The notes beneath the pieces are model-generated. The model worked only from the letters and a program-made list of their open reading frames with translations. It was not told where the DNA came from and did not search any database. 64,000 bases of DNA, from NCBI RefSeq assembly GCF_000238255.3, contig NZ_CP011039.1:855001-919000 (forward strand), read 5' to 3'. Positions 37,169 to 46,123 of the stretch are shown here, in pieces. This DNA comes from Pseudoalteromonas spongiae UST010723-006. GTDB lineage: Bacteria; Pseudomonadota; Gammaproteobacteria; Enterobacterales; Alteromonadaceae. The position numbers and the translations under genes were made by a program. Position 1 is the first letter of the stretch, and every line of letters begins with the position of its first letter.

Positions 37169-37654
37169 ATGAAAAAAATTTTTATTATGCGTCATGGTCA
37201 AGCACAGTCTTTGACGGTAAATGACCAAAACAGAATGCTAACAGATATAGGTCGACTTGAAGTGGCCGCAATGGCGAGTAAATTACAGCAGGATTGTAAA
37301 ATAGATGCCGTACTAACAAGTACTTATCTTCGTGCTTTGCAAACGGCCGAAATTATTACGGCAAAGCAAGAAAGCATTCGTTATCAAGACAGTTTTGACG
37401 ACTTTATTCCAAGTGGCGATGCTGAAAACGCTGCAGAGCTGATTAAAGCAATGATCAATTACAAACCTAATCTAAATAACTGGATTTTGGTCGCTCATAT
37501 GCCAATTGTGAGTTATATCGTTGAGCAATTTTGTCCTGATAATATGCCAATTTTTGCAACAGCAGCGGTCGCTGAGATTCATTATAATGAAGAGTCAGGT
37601 TTAGCTGAGTTAGTAGCCATGCATTTACCGGATGTTGGTGAAAAAGCTTCTTAA
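37169..37654 (+). CDS. sixA: Phosphohistidine phosphatase SixA
   Basis: 161 residues from ATG 37169, chosen over TTG 37157 because MKKIFIMRHGQAQ fits the family start. The catalytic Arg-His-Gly is in IMRHGQAQ; the second Arg and His of histidine phosphatases are in TSTYLRALQTAEII and LVAHMPIVSYIV. SixA removes phosphate from HPt domains and from phosphotransferase-system proteins. A hairpin terminator follows. Confidence 0.88.
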   Translation: MKKIFIMRHGQAQSLTVNDQNRMLTDIGRLEVAAMASKLQQDCKIDAVLTSTYLRALQTAEIITAKQESIRYQDSFDDFIPSGDAENAAELIKAMINYKPNLNNWILVAHMPIVSYIVEQFCPDNMPIFATAAVAEIHYNEESGLAELVAMHLPDVGEKAS

Positions 37655-37657
37655 AAC

Positions 37658-37686
37658 AAAAAATGACTCAGTTGAGTCATTTTTTA
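37658..37686. terminator. Terminator between sixA and smrB
   Basis: AAATGACTCA and TGAGTCATTT form a perfect stem, with A-run left and T-run right, so it can work for both convergent genes. Confidence 0.85.
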
Positions 37687-37700
37687 TTAGCTGAAACACA

Positions 37701-38240
37701 TTAGCGGAAAAACGGATCTTCCGGAATATCCACTAAAATAAGTAACGCGCCACGCCCACCATATTCAAGCGGCGCTTGATGAATAGCCAGCACATCAGGG
37801 TGTTGTACCAAATAATGTGGCACTTTGTGTTTTAATACGCGCTCACCCACACCCGTCACGATGCATGCGCAGCGTAAATGACGCTTTTTACAGGCGCTGA
37901 TAAGGCCTGCTAACTCCAGCTTTGCCGTCTCTTTATTCATGCCATGCATATCTAAAATAAGTTCAGGAGCAAAGTCACCACGGCGTAGTTGTTTGGCTAA
38001 ATAGCTATCCGCACCGGGCTTAACAAAGTTAACGGTACCCGATGTGTCTATGTCAGGAATGTATTCATCCGAAAAATAAAACTCAGCATCGAGCTGTTTT
38101 ACCTTAGTGTTAGTAGTTTGCTCTGGTGCTTTTTGCGCTTTTTTAAAATGAACCGTGTCTTGGCTTATTTTCTTTGAGCCAGACATTTCACTGCGAAAAA
38201 GGGCAATGTCATCATCGGAAAGTGAGTGATCTTTTTTCAT
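37701..38240 (-). CDS. smrB: Smr-domain endonuclease SmrB
   Basis: 179 residues. A variable N-terminal tail is followed by a C-terminal Smr domain with LDMHGMNKETA (the DxHG motif) and VTGVGERVLKHKVPHYL (the GxG...K motif). SmrB in E. coli cleaves mRNA at collided ribosomes; the divergent prmB neighbour is the same as in E. coli, which supports this over MutS2-type roles. Confidence 0.88.
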   Translation of the reverse strand: MKKDHSLSDDDIALFRSEMSGSKKISQDTVHFKKAQKAPEQTTNTKVKQLDAEFYFSDEYIPDIDTSGTVNFVKPGADSYLAKQLRRGDFAPELILDMHGMNKETAKLELAGLISACKKRHLRCACIVTGVGERVLKHKVPHYLVQHPDVLAIHQAPLEYGGRGALLILVDIPEDPFFR

Positions 38241-38333
38241 GGCGCGATTGTATCCAAAAATATGTAAAAAACCTAGAGTATTGCGCCTTTAAACCGTTAC
38301 AATAGTGCTTTTAAACACTAGTGAAACTTGATT

Positions 38334-39266
38334 ATGGAACAGGCATTTTTAGATTCGGCAATGCAAACAGAAGCCGTTACAGAGCTTAATACAATTAATG
38401 ATTGGTTACGTTGGACGACCAGTCAGTTTGCAGCGTCAGGTATTTTCTTTGGTCACGGTTCAGACAACCCGTGGGATGAAGCAGTACAGTTAATTATGCC
38501 AGCATTAAGTTTGCCGATAGATGCGCCAAAAGAGCTTGCTACCAGCAAACTAACTACGTCTGAAAAAGAAACGCTGGTGGCGTTAATTGCAGCGCGCATT
38601 AATGAACGTGTTCCAGTTGCTTACTTAACCAATCAAGCATATTTCGCAGGCCTACCATTTTATGTTGATGAGCGCGTATTAGTGCCGCGTTCACCGTTTG
38701 CTGAGCTTATCAATAAAAAGTTTGATACTTGGCTAGACCCAGAGCAAGAAGTTACCCGAATTTTAGATATGTGCACTGGCTCGGCATGTATTGCTATTGC
38801 ACTAGCGCAAGCGTTTGAAAATGCCGAAGTAGATGCGGTTGATATTTCATTTGATGCATTAGAAGTCGCGGATATTAATATCTCAAATTACCAGTTAAAC
38901 CATCGTGTTTTCCCAATTCAGTCGGATGTGTTCTCTGGCGTGCCGGGTCAAAAATACGATTTAATCGTGGCAAATCCACCGTATGTTGATGCCGAAGACA
39001 TGGGCGATTTGCCAGACGAATTTCATCACGAGCCTGAACTAGGCCTTGCTTCTGGTGAAGATGGCCTTGATGTTACTCGTACATTATTAAATGAAGCGGC
39101 AGAGCATCTAACTGATAACGGTTGGTTATTTGTTGAAGTAGGTAATTCTATGGTACATATGGAAGCGCTTTATCCTGGTGTGCCATTTGAATGGATTGAA
39201 TTTAAACACGGCGGCTTAGGCGTGTTTGCAATTAATAAACAAGATTTAATTGCACATTTAGGATAG
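38334..39266 (+). CDS. prmB: Ribosomal protein uL3 glutamine methyltransferase PrmB
   Basis: 310 residues. SAM-binding motif [17 protein letters not shown] and the substrate motif VANPPYVD are diagnostic of N5-glutamine methyltransferases. The N-terminal helical domain and the synteny with smrB and aroC identify PrmB rather than PrmC (whose usual neighbour is prfA). TTG 38328 is also in frame; ATG 38334 is preferred. aroC starts 78 bases downstream. Confidence 0.92.
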   Translation: MEQAFLDSAMQTEAVTELNTINDWLRWTTSQFAASGIFFGHGSDNPWDEAVQLIMPALSLPIDAPKELATSKLTTSEKETLVALIAARINERVPVAYLTNQAYFAGLPFYVDERVLVPRSPFAELINKKFDTWLDPEQEVTRILDMCTGSACIAIALAQAFENAEVDAVDISFDALEVADINISNYQLNHRVFPIQSDVFSGVPGQKYDLIVANPPYVDAEDMGDLPDEFHHEPELGLASGEDGLDVTRTLLNEAAEHLTDNGWLFVEVGNSMVHMEALYPGVPFEWIEFKHGGLGVFAINKQDLIAHLG

Positions 39267-39344
39267 TCACTAAGTTAAAAAAACGCAGTTTGGCGGCACT
39301 GTATCTACCAACGCTGCCATTTGGGAATGAGGACATGAGACGTT

Positions 39345-40445
39345 ATGGCCGGAAATAGTATTGGTCAATTATTTAAGGTGAGTACCTTTGGCGAAAGCCA
39401 TGGTATTGCACTGGGTGGGGTGGTCGATGGCTGCCCGCCGGGGTTAGATATTTGTGAAGCTGACTTGCAAATCGATTTAGACAGACGAAAGCCTGGGCAG
39501 AGTCGTTACACCACGCAGCGCCGCGAAGAAGATGCCGTTAAAATTTTATCGGGTATTTTTGAAGGTAAAACGACAGGCACCAGCATTGGCTTGCTTATCG
39601 AAAATGGCGATCAGCGCTCGAAAGATTATTCAAAAATTGCCGATGTGTATCGTCCAGGTCACGGTGATTATACTTACTGGCACAAATATGGTATCCGCGA
39701 TTACCGTGGTGGCGGTCGCTCATCAGCACGCGAAACAGCCATTCGTGTTGCCGCAGGCGCAATTGCTAAAAAGTATTTAAAGCAATTTCATGGTGTTGAA
39801 ATTAATGCGTGTTTATCGCAACTTGGACCAATTAAAGCAGAGCAATTTGATTGGTCTGTGGTTGAAGAAAACCCATTCTTTTTTCCCGATAGCACGAAGC
39901 TAGAAGCGCTTGATGAATATATGCGCGCGCTGAAAAAAGAAGGTGATTCAATTGGCGCAAAAGTTACTGTGGTTGCGAAAAATGTACCGGTGGGTTTAGG
40001 TGAGCCAGTGTTTGATCGTTTAGATGCTGAAATTGCCCATTCACTGATGAGCATTAACGCTGTAAAAGGCGTTGAAATCGGTGACGGTTTTGAAGTGATT
40101 GAGCAAAAAGGTTCGGAGCACCGCGACACCATCACTCCTGAAGGCTTTACCTCAAACCACGCAGGTGGTGTTCTTGCGGGCATTTCAACAGGGCAAGATA
40201 TTGTGGCATCTATTGCGCTTAAACCAACATCGAGCATAACAGTGCCAGGTAAAAGCATTAATACGCAAAACGAAGCGGTTGAGATGATCACCAAAGGACG
40301 TCATGATCCGTGTGTGGGCATTCGTGCAATTCCAATTGCAGAGGCCATGCTGGCAATCACCTTGATGGACCACTTATTGCGTCATCAAGGGCAAAATAAG
40401 CATGTCAACGTGCAGCCTGGCCCGATTCCAGGGCAAGCGGAATAA
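39345..40445 (+). CDS. aroC: Chorismate synthase
   Basis: 366 residues, usual length. It makes chorismate from EPSP in the shikimate pathway, using reduced FMN. Signature segments: [59 protein letters not shown] and [11 protein letters not shown]. It follows prmB, as in many gammaproteobacteria, and is ended by a strong hairpin. Confidence 0.97.
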   Translation: MAGNSIGQLFKVSTFGESHGIALGGVVDGCPPGLDICEADLQIDLDRRKPGQSRYTTQRREEDAVKILSGIFEGKTTGTSIGLLIENGDQRSKDYSKIADVYRPGHGDYTYWHKYGIRDYRGGGRSSARETAIRVAAGAIAKKYLKQFHGVEINACLSQLGPIKAEQFDWSVVEENPFFFPDSTKLEALDEYMRALKKEGDSIGAKVTVVAKNVPVGLGEPVFDRLDAEIAHSLMSINAVKGVEIGDGFEVIEQKGSEHRDTITPEGFTSNHAGGVLAGISTGQDIVASIALKPTSSITVPGKSINTQNEAVEMITKGRHDPCVGIRAIPIAEAMLAITLMDHLLRHQGQNKHVNVQPGPIPGQAE

Positions 40446-40461
40446 TTACCGTAGATATTTA

Positions 40462-40488
40462 AAAAAGGGGCTGTTTCAGCCCCTTTTT
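40462..40488 (+). terminator. Terminator of prmB-aroC
   Basis: AAAAAGGGGCTG and CAGCCCCTTTTT form a 12-base stem around TTT, with a T-run on the right, 20 bases past the aroC stop. Confidence 0.92.
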
Positions 40489-40531
40489 ATTTTTGCTAAA
40501 ATGCCAGCACTTTTTTGCTGTACCTATCGTT

Positions 40532-41086
40532 ATGCATTGTTATCAAGATTTAATTACCATCTTTAATAGCTGTTTTGAGCGCACACTAAACACACGTTTA
40601 GTGAAAGGCGATGGCGAGCCGGTTTATCTGCCTGCAGATGACAATACAGCATTTCATCGCATTGAATTTGCCCATGGCTATTATGCCAGTGGCCTACATG
40701 AAGTGGCGCATTGGTTAGTGGCAGGTGAGGCTAGACGTTTATTAGAAGATTATGGTTACTGGTATTGCCCAGATGGGCGTGATGAAGCGCAGCAGGCCGA
40801 ATTTGAAAAAGTGGAAGTGCATCCACAAGCAATTGAATGGGCACTCAGTGTTGCAGCTGGCTTTAATTTTAATGTATCAGCAGATAACTTAAACGGCGCA
40901 CAAACGTGTCGCTTTGCGTTTCAGCGTAAGGTTTACAAAAAGGTATATGAATTACTTGATAGCGGGTTTAATAAGCGTACGGAGACCTTAATTAAGGCGT
41001 TATGCGACTTTTATGACACACCATACCCACTAACACGTGCACAATTTACTTGGCAGGATGAATTAATCAATGACGAAGCAGTTTAA
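40532..41086 (+). CDS. epmC: Elongation factor P hydroxylase EpmC (YfcM)
   Basis: 184 residues from ATG 40532. EpmC hydroxylates the beta-lysyl-modified Lys of EF-P. HEVAHWLVAGEARR matches the HExxH-like core and EYGYWYCPDGR-like segment (DYGYWYCPDGRDEAQ) is a hallmark of YfcM. Overlaps the NAD-kinase-like gene by 17 bases, so coupled translation is likely. The upstream open frame to 40493 overlaps the aroC terminator and is not used. Confidence 0.88.
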   Translation: MHCYQDLITIFNSCFERTLNTRLVKGDGEPVYLPADDNTAFHRIEFAHGYYASGLHEVAHWLVAGEARRLLEDYGYWYCPDGRDEAQQAEFEKVEVHPQAIEWALSVAAGFNFNVSADNLNGAQTCRFAFQRKVYKKVYELLDSGFNKRTETLIKALCDFYDTPYPLTRAQFTWQDELINDEAV

Positions 41087-42197
41087 ACTCGGCCTTATTA
41101 TCAACCCTGTTGCTGGTTTAGGCGGCAGTGTTGGCCTAAAAGGCAGTGATAATGTTACTGAAGAGGCGCTTGCCCTTGGTGCTGAACCTAAATCGCATAA
41201 GCGCACCCAAGCGGCACTTGAAGTGCTTTTGCCTTATAAAGAACAGATTCAAATATTTACCCCAAGTGGCAAAATGGGGCAAACCCTTGCTGAAGAAATG
41301 GGTTTTGCTACTCAGGTTGTGTTGACCGTTGGTGAGAACACATCACCCGCTGATACCGAACTAACGGTTAAAACCTTAATTGAACAAGGCGTTGATTTAA
41401 TTTTATTTGCTGGTGGTGATGGTACAGCGCGCAATGTGTGCAGTGCGGTTAGCGATAATACAACCGTACTCGGTATTCCTGCTGGTTGTAAAATTCATTC
41501 TGGCGTATATGCGATTACCCCCAAAGCAGCAGGGCGCGTTGTTGAAATGTTGATAAACGGCGAGCTAGTTACCCTTTCAGATGCGGATGTAATGGATATT
41601 GATGAATCGGCATTTCGTGAAGGGGTTGTAAAAGCCAAACGCTATGGCGAAATGCAGGTTCCAAGCGAATTACGCTATGTGCAAGCAGTTAAAAGCGGCG
41701 GCAAAGAAACGGATGAGTTAGTACTTGCTGACTTATCGGCCTATGTAGTGTCAGAAATGGAAGATGACGAATATTATGTAATGGGCTCTGGCTCTACCGT
41801 TGCTGCGATTATGGATGAAATGGGGCTTGAAAACACCTTACTCGGTGTCGATGTTGTGCTCGACCAAGACGTTATTGCCGCAGATTGCACCGCACAGCAG
41901 TTAATTGATTTAACCAAGGGCAAACCGACTAAAATTGTGATCACCTTAATTGGTGGGCAAGGTCATATTTTTGGCCGTGGTAATCAGCAGCTTAGCCCTG
42001 AACTTATTCGCCAAGTGGGCAAAGAAAATATTATTGTGGTTGCAACTAAACGTAAACTGCAAGCGCTGAATGGCCGTCCGCTTATTTGTGACACAGGCGA
42101 CAGCGTGTTAGATGATGAACTATCAGGTTTTATAAAAGTGGTAACTGGATACAACGATCATGTGATGTATGCAGTGGGCCTTGAAGAGGAAAAATAA
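41070..42197 (+). CDS. ATP-NAD kinase-family protein
   Basis: 375 residues with the kinase motif FAGGDGTARNVCSAV (GGDGT) and a preceding IINPVAGLGG segment, both typical of the NAD kinase / diacylglycerol kinase / AcoX superfamily. It is longer than NadK and belongs to the AcoX-type branch, whose substrate is not settled. The protein overlaps epmC by 17 bases and ends right before yfcL, forming a three-gene run. Confidence 0.82.
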   Translation: MTKQFKLGLIINPVAGLGGSVGLKGSDNVTEEALALGAEPKSHKRTQAALEVLLPYKEQIQIFTPSGKMGQTLAEEMGFATQVVLTVGENTSPADTELTVKTLIEQGVDLILFAGGDGTARNVCSAVSDNTTVLGIPAGCKIHSGVYAITPKAAGRVVEMLINGELVTLSDADVMDIDESAFREGVVKAKRYGEMQVPSELRYVQAVKSGGKETDELVLADLSAYVVSEMEDDEYYVMGSGSTVAAIMDEMGLENTLLGVDVVLDQDVIAADCTAQQLIDLTKGKPTKIVITLIGGQGHIFGRGNQQLSPELIRQVGKENIIVVATKRKLQALNGRPLICDTGDSVLDDELSGFIKVVTGYNDHVMYAVGLEEEK

Positions 42198-42473
42198 ATG
42201 CAATTTTTAGCGTATGTTGATAAGGCCAATGAGTACTTTGACAAACTAATTGAAACAGCGAGCGATGATGAGCTGTTTGCAAGTGGTTACTTACGTGGAC
42301 ACTTTGACTTGCAAGTAGGTTACGCGCAAGTTGAAGGTGATGATTTAAGCTGCGATGAATTAAATGAAAAAATTGAAAAGTCACTGGTTAAAGCATATCG
42401 CAATGGTGAACTAACCGATGAAGACCGCGATCATGTAGTTGCGATTTGGGAAAAAGTAAAAGAGCTTGTTTAA
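42198..42473 (+). CDS. yfcL: YfcL-family protein
   Basis: 91 residues, acidic and helical: FASGYLRGHFDLQVGYAQ and LTDEDRDHVVAIWEKVKELV match YfcL. In E. coli yfcL and epmC (yfcM) are also neighbours, which supports the name. Function unknown. It begins at the base after the kinase-like stop, and a terminator follows. Confidence 0.82.
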   Translation: MQFLAYVDKANEYFDKLIETASDDELFASGYLRGHFDLQVGYAQVEGDDLSCDELNEKIEKSLVKAYRNGELTDEDRDHVVAIWEKVKELV

Positions 42474-42496
42474 GCTTTTAGTGCATTTTCAATATC

Positions 42497-42524
42497 AAAA
42501 AAGCAGCTAATGGCTGCTTTTTTT
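42497..42524. terminator. Bidirectional terminator between yfcL and grxA
   Basis: AAGCAGC (42501-42507) pairs with GCTGCTT around TAATG, with A-run left and T-run right. Confidence 0.88.
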
Positions 42525-42552
42525 ACTTTTTATACACATAACTGAATTGGTA

Positions 42553-42819
42553 TTACTCAGCGTATAAGCCTAAGTGCTCTTTCGCGTATGCTTCAAAATC
42601 GGTGAAGCCGCCAATGTGTTTTTGATCTAAAAAGATTTGAGGTACTGTTTCACATGGCTTGCCAGCTGATTTTTCTAAATCCGCTTTTGATACGCCTTCT
42701 TTAATAATATCTACGTAACGGAATTTAAAATCATCACGCTCCTGAGTTAAACGCTCTGCTAATTCTTTTGCACGAACACAAAATGGGCAGCCATCACGGC
42801 CAAAAATTACTGTAAACAT
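42553..42819 (-). CDS. grxA: Glutaredoxin GrxA
   Basis: 88 residues, thioredoxin fold. Active site CPFC (residues 11-14) instead of the more common CPYC; the cis-Pro segment is ETVPQIFLD and the glutathione-binding GGF is in HIGGFTDFEAY. It reduces disulfides with glutathione. It is monocistronic on the minus strand, with GAAAGAA-type purine-rich sequence before ATG. Confidence 0.9.
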   Translation of the reverse strand: MFTVIFGRDGCPFCVRAKELAERLTQERDDFKFRYVDIIKEGVSKADLEKSAGKPCETVPQIFLDQKHIGGFTDFEAYAKEHLGLYAE

Positions 42820-42957
42820 TATTCTTTCCTCTTTAAATTTAATGAACCCATTGTGTCAGTGAAAAACGTTTTTGTGAAATTGATTAACTCAATCGCATCA
42901 TTCGCAAATAACGATGGGTGTTTTAAATAAAAATGTTTTTGTTATCCCAAGATCAGG

Positions 42958-43236
42958 TTAAGTACGGTAAACCGTTTTAATTAAGTGATAACCAAATTTT
43001 GTTTTTACAGGGCCATGCACTTCAAATAATGGCTTTTTAAAAACCACATCATCAAATGCTTTTACCATATCGCCTTTGTTAAATTCACCTAAGTCGCCAC
43101 CGCGTTTACGCGACGGGCATGTTGAATGTTGTTTTGCAAGCTTGTTAAAGTCAGCTCCTTTTTTAAGCTTCTCTTTTAATTCTAAACAAAGTTTTTCAGT
43201 ATTAACTAAGATGTGATAAGCGCATGCTTTAGGCAT
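42958..43236 (-). CDS. ppiC: Parvulin-type peptidyl-prolyl isomerase (PpiC-like)
   Basis: 92 residues, a stand-alone parvulin domain: [12 protein letters not shown] at the N-terminus, [15 protein letters not shown] in the middle and [14 protein letters not shown] at the end, the family signatures. It has no signal peptide and would act in the cytoplasm on proline bonds. It is not clearly in an operon; the thioredoxin-like gene lies 57 bases upstream. Confidence 0.88.
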   Translation of the reverse strand: MPKACAYHILVNTEKLCLELKEKLKKGADFNKLAKQHSTCPSRKRGGDLGEFNKGDMVKAFDDVVFKKPLFEVHGPVKTKFGYHLIKTVYRT

Positions 43237-43293
43237 TGGATTCTCGAATGCAAATTAAGATACGCGTATTTTAATGGCTTATGGCTATTTTGT

Positions 43294-43785
43294 CTAAAAG
43301 CTGCGAGCTCTTAGGCCTAATTCTGTGGAGTAACCCATCGACTTGGCAATAATTTTTAAATCTTCTGAAATCACATAATAAGTGGGAAACGCAGAAATTT
43401 TATAATTACTTGCGGTGTGGCTATCGGCTAATAACACTGGCATGCTGAGGGATAGTTCATCTACAAATGCTTCAACCTGTTGTTTGCTCTCATAGTCAGC
43501 GGCAATGGCTATGGCATTGATACTGCCATTTTTAGCCAGTTTATCGAGGTTTGGCATGCTGAGTTTGCATACGGTGCACCAAGGGGCAAAAAAATAAATC
43601 ACCGTTTGTTGGTTTTGTAGCGATTTAATGGATACTCGCTCGCCGGTTTGTAGTGTCTCTAAATTAAAATAGGGCGCAGGTTGGTCGTTACTGAGTAAGT
43701 TTCGCTGCTGAAAAGTGGTGATCACAAAAAAAATCACAGAAAAAAATAAAATATTTGAAATGATACTTTTTATATTTAATTTCAT
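43294..43785 (-). CDS. Membrane-anchored TlpA-type thioredoxin-like protein
   Basis: 163 residues: an N-terminal membrane anchor (IISNILFFSVIFFVITTF) and a periplasmic thioredoxin-like domain with active site WCTVC (FFAPWCTVCKLSMPNL) and cis-Pro in ISAFPTYYVI. Similar to the redoxin/TlpA group that reduces or oxidises periplasmic disulfides. Partner proteins are unknown. Confidence 0.82.
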   Translation of the reverse strand: MKLNIKSIISNILFFSVIFFVITTFQQRNLLSNDQPAPYFNLETLQTGERVSIKSLQNQQTVIYFFAPWCTVCKLSMPNLDKLAKNGSINAIAIAADYESKQQVEAFVDELSLSMPVLLADSHTASNYKISAFPTYYVISEDLKIIAKSMGYSTELGLRARSF

Positions 43786-43848
43786 AGGGTTGAAGTGTTC
43801 TCTAAAGGTGAGTTTAGGGTGGTTAATTAAAAAAATTTAAATTAATAC

Positions 43849-43876
43849 CTTGAAAAAGAATTTAGCCACCACATAT
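43849..43876 (+). promoter_or_regulatory. Sigma-32 heat-shock promoter of ibpA
   Basis: CTTGAA (43849-43854) matches the -35 exactly, and CCACATAT (43869-43876) matches seven of eight bases of CCCCATNT, with a 14-base spacer. Transcription would begin near 43883, leaving a leader of about 120 bases. Confidence 0.75.
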
Positions 43877-43980
43877 CTAGTTATGAAGACGCCATAAGGG
43901 TTTTCTAATCAGGTAACAATTTGAATTGCCTGACTTTATTTAAGACTTGTCCGCTTTAGGAGAGTCGTTTTTAAGACAAT

Positions 43981-43998
43981 TATCGCTTTATGAGGATA
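43981..43998 (+). promoter_or_regulatory. Possible ROSE-like RNA thermometer over the ibpA ribosome-binding site
   Basis: In RNA form, UAUCGCUUUAUGAGGAUA can fold with UAUC pairing to GAUA and UCGCU (the U(U/C)GCU motif of ROSE elements) facing the Shine-Dalgarno GAGGA. The fold would place G opposite G, as in known ROSE hairpins. The hairpin is short, so this is a hypothesis. Confidence 0.45.
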
Positions 43999-44004
43999 TA
44001 TACT

Positions 44005-44454
44005 ATGCGTAATTTAGATCTATCTCCACTTTATCGTTCTTTCATCGGTTTTGATCACTTAGCTCAAATGATGGATAACGCGAGCCGCAATACCAAACAA
44101 TCAAATTTTCCGCCTTATAATATTGAGCTTTTAGGTGAAAATGACTATCAAATCACCATGGCTGTTGCAGGCTTTTTAGAATCTGAGTTAACCATTGAAA
44201 CAGAGAAAAACACGCTAAAAGTATCGGGCGTGAAAGCTGAAAAAGAGTCGCAAGCTGAGCGTAAATTTATTCACCAAGGCATTGCTGAGCGAAACTTTGA
44301 GCACAAATTCCAGTTAGGTGATCATGTTAAAGTTGTAGGCGCAAATTTAGAAAACGGTTTATTGAACATTACTTTGCTTCGCGAAATTCCAGAAGCGCAT
44401 AAGCCACGTAAAATTGCCATTAACTCAACGCAAGAGTTACTTGAAGAAGCATAA
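44005..44454 (+). CDS. ibpA: Small heat-shock protein IbpA (Hsp20)
   Basis: 149 residues from ATG 44005 ([17 protein letters not shown], the IbpA start), with GAGGA eight bases upstream. The alpha-crystallin domain runs from about [11 protein letters not shown] to [15 protein letters not shown]; the C-terminal oligomerisation motif is present as PRKIAIN. It binds unfolded proteins under heat stress and hands them to DnaK/ClpB. The sigma-32 promoter supports heat-shock control. An in-frame ATG at 43990 lies upstream of the ribosome-binding site and is not used. Confidence 0.93.
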   Translation: MRNLDLSPLYRSFIGFDHLAQMMDNASRNTKQSNFPPYNIELLGENDYQITMAVAGFLESELTIETEKNTLKVSGVKAEKESQAERKFIHQGIAERNFEHKFQLGDHVKVVGANLENGLLNITLLREIPEAHKPRKIAINSTQELLEEA

Positions 44455-44480
44455 ACTTTAAAACAGATTTCCCAACCACA

Positions 44481-44504
44481 AAAAGCGCCGTAAGGCGCTT
44501 TTTT
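44481..44504. terminator. Bidirectional terminator between ibpA and pxpC
   Basis: AAAAGCGCC (44481-44489) and GGCGCTTTT (44494-44502) close a GTAA loop, followed by T-run. It lies 26 bases past ibpA and touches the pxpC stop. Confidence 0.88.
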
Positions 44505-45429
44505 AGTTTAAGGCGTCGAGCGCGCGCTGTAATTTGACTTGGGCGAGGTGATTAAGGTTTTGCGCTTTTTCAATGCTAATCGCATTAAACGCCACTTCAT
44601 CACCTGCGCGCTTTTGTAATAAGTTTGCACAATCTAATGCAGTGACTGAGCCAAGTTTCGGATAGCCGCCAATGGTTTGGCGATCATTTAAAAGTACTAT
44701 GGGTTGGCCATCGGCAGGGACTTGTATTGCACCTAGGTTAATACCCTCAGAAAATCGTGCACCGGTTGGGCTTTCTAATGCAGCACCTTGTATACGATAA
44801 CCCATGCGGTCACTTTGTCCAGTTATGGTATAACTTGAACTTAAAAAGCGGTTTATATCAACCGTTGAAAATTCATGATGTTGCAATGCAAGCACCATAT
44901 TAAGCGGTGAGTTTTGGCAATAGTTAGGTATTAAGTTAGCAGGTAACCTCTTTTGCTTTGTAAAACGAGGTGCTTGCTGTTTTATTAGTGAATTAGCTTC
45001 AACTTTGCAGCCAAGTCCTTCACGCATGACAGTACTAACACTTGTAAAATGGGACTGCGCCTTGATACCACCTGAAATTGCAAGCGTGTGCCTCAAATCA
45101 ATGTGGGGCGTTGCAATTTCAATTACATCGCCACGTGCTACTTGAATACTTTGCCAAAGCACTTGGCTTTTATTGTTAATCGTAAACCCGACATTTGGCC
45201 CTGTGAGTGCAATCGTTATTGGCGCTAGTACTTCCGCACGAAAGCCGCCTAGTGTTAACTCAAGTGCAGGACTATTAATTGGGTTGCCGACAAGGGCATT
45301 GGCAACTTTAAAGGCATATGGGTCGTGGCATCCACCTGTGGTAAGGCCTAAATGGTTTTGCCCGAATCGCCCCAAATCTTGAACGCAGCAATAGAGCCCC
45401 GGGTTTATCACTTTGAGAACGCTAGTCAA
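44503..45429 (-). CDS. pxpC: 5-oxoprolinase subunit PxpC
   Basis: 308 residues of the biotin-dependent carboxyltransferase-like (AHS2/KipA) family. Segments: NPGLYCCVQDLGRFGQNHLG, ALELTLGG, SDRMGYRIQG and LNDRQTIGGYPKLGSV are diagnostic. With PxpA and PxpB it converts 5-oxoproline to glutamate using ATP. Its start overlaps pxpB by eight bases. Confidence 0.9.
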   Translation of the reverse strand: MTSVLKVINPGLYCCVQDLGRFGQNHLGLTTGGCHDPYAFKVANALVGNPINSPALELTLGGFRAEVLAPITIALTGPNVGFTINNKSQVLWQSIQVARGDVIEIATPHIDLRHTLAISGGIKAQSHFTSVSTVMREGLGCKVEANSLIKQQAPRFTKQKRLPANLIPNYCQNSPLNMVLALQHHEFSTVDINRFLSSSYTITGQSDRMGYRIQGAALESPTGARFSEGINLGAIQVPADGQPIVLLNDRQTIGGYPKLGSVTALDCANLLQKRAGDEVAFNAISIEKAQNLNHLAQVKLQRALDALN

Positions 45430-46123
45430 TGTGGCCTCCTAAGCGAATAAATTCGTTTCGCTCAATCGGTATAAACTTCACGCTATCGCCAATATTAAAA
45501 GGCAAAGGTGGGGTATTCGCAGCATCAAATAGTGAAACAGGGCAGTTGCCAATAAGATTCCAACCACCGGGTGAAGCAGCTGGATAAACCGCAGTTTGCC
45601 TATCCGCGATGGCGATTGAACCCTTGGCTACCTTTTTACGAGGAGTAGCAAGGCGTGGAGTGGCAAGTATTGGGTTTACTTCACCTAAAAAAGCAAAACC
45701 GGGGGCAAAGCCAATTGCAAATACACTGTAAATTTGTTCGCTATGGTATTTGATAATATCAGTTACAGTCAGGTTTTTTGCTTTTGCTATGGCGTTGATA
45801 TCAGCACCCACTTCGCTATGGTAATAGGCGGGTAACTCGATTTGTTTTACTAAAAATGCAGTATCGTTTAGCTGGGTTAGTACGCTTTTAATTTTTTGCT
45901 TTATTGAGAAGTGATCAATAGTCAGGCTTTGATAAGTAACTAACGCACTGGTGTAGGAAATGGTCACATCAACAATTAATTCACCTAGTGACGTCTTTAA
46001 AGCGTGTGAAAAGGCAGCGATTTTTTGCGTTTGCTCGCTTGAAACAATATCACTAAAGTAAACTATTACGGCATTTTCGCTCGCATCAAAAATGCGATAG
46101 CTAGGGTTACTCATTGCTACCAA
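45422..46123 (-). CDS. pxpB: 5-oxoprolinase subunit PxpB
   Basis: 233 residues, AHS1/KipI-type. The segments YSVFAIGFAPGFAFLGEVN and TPRKKVAKGSIAIADRQTAVYPAASPGGW (read in two parts) are family marks. Overlaps pxpA by 17 bases and pxpC by eight. The three subunits are in the order A, B, C on the minus strand, so the stoichiometric complex is made from one transcript. Confidence 0.9.
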   Translation of the reverse strand: MVAMSNPSYRIFDASENAVIVYFSDIVSSEQTQKIAAFSHALKTSLGELIVDVTISYTSALVTYQSLTIDHFSIKQKIKSVLTQLNDTAFLVKQIELPAYYHSEVGADINAIAKAKNLTVTDIIKYHSEQIYSVFAIGFAPGFAFLGEVNPILATPRLATPRKKVAKGSIAIADRQTAVYPAASPGGWNLIGNCPVSLFDAANTPPLPFNIGDSVKFIPIERNEFIRLGGHID

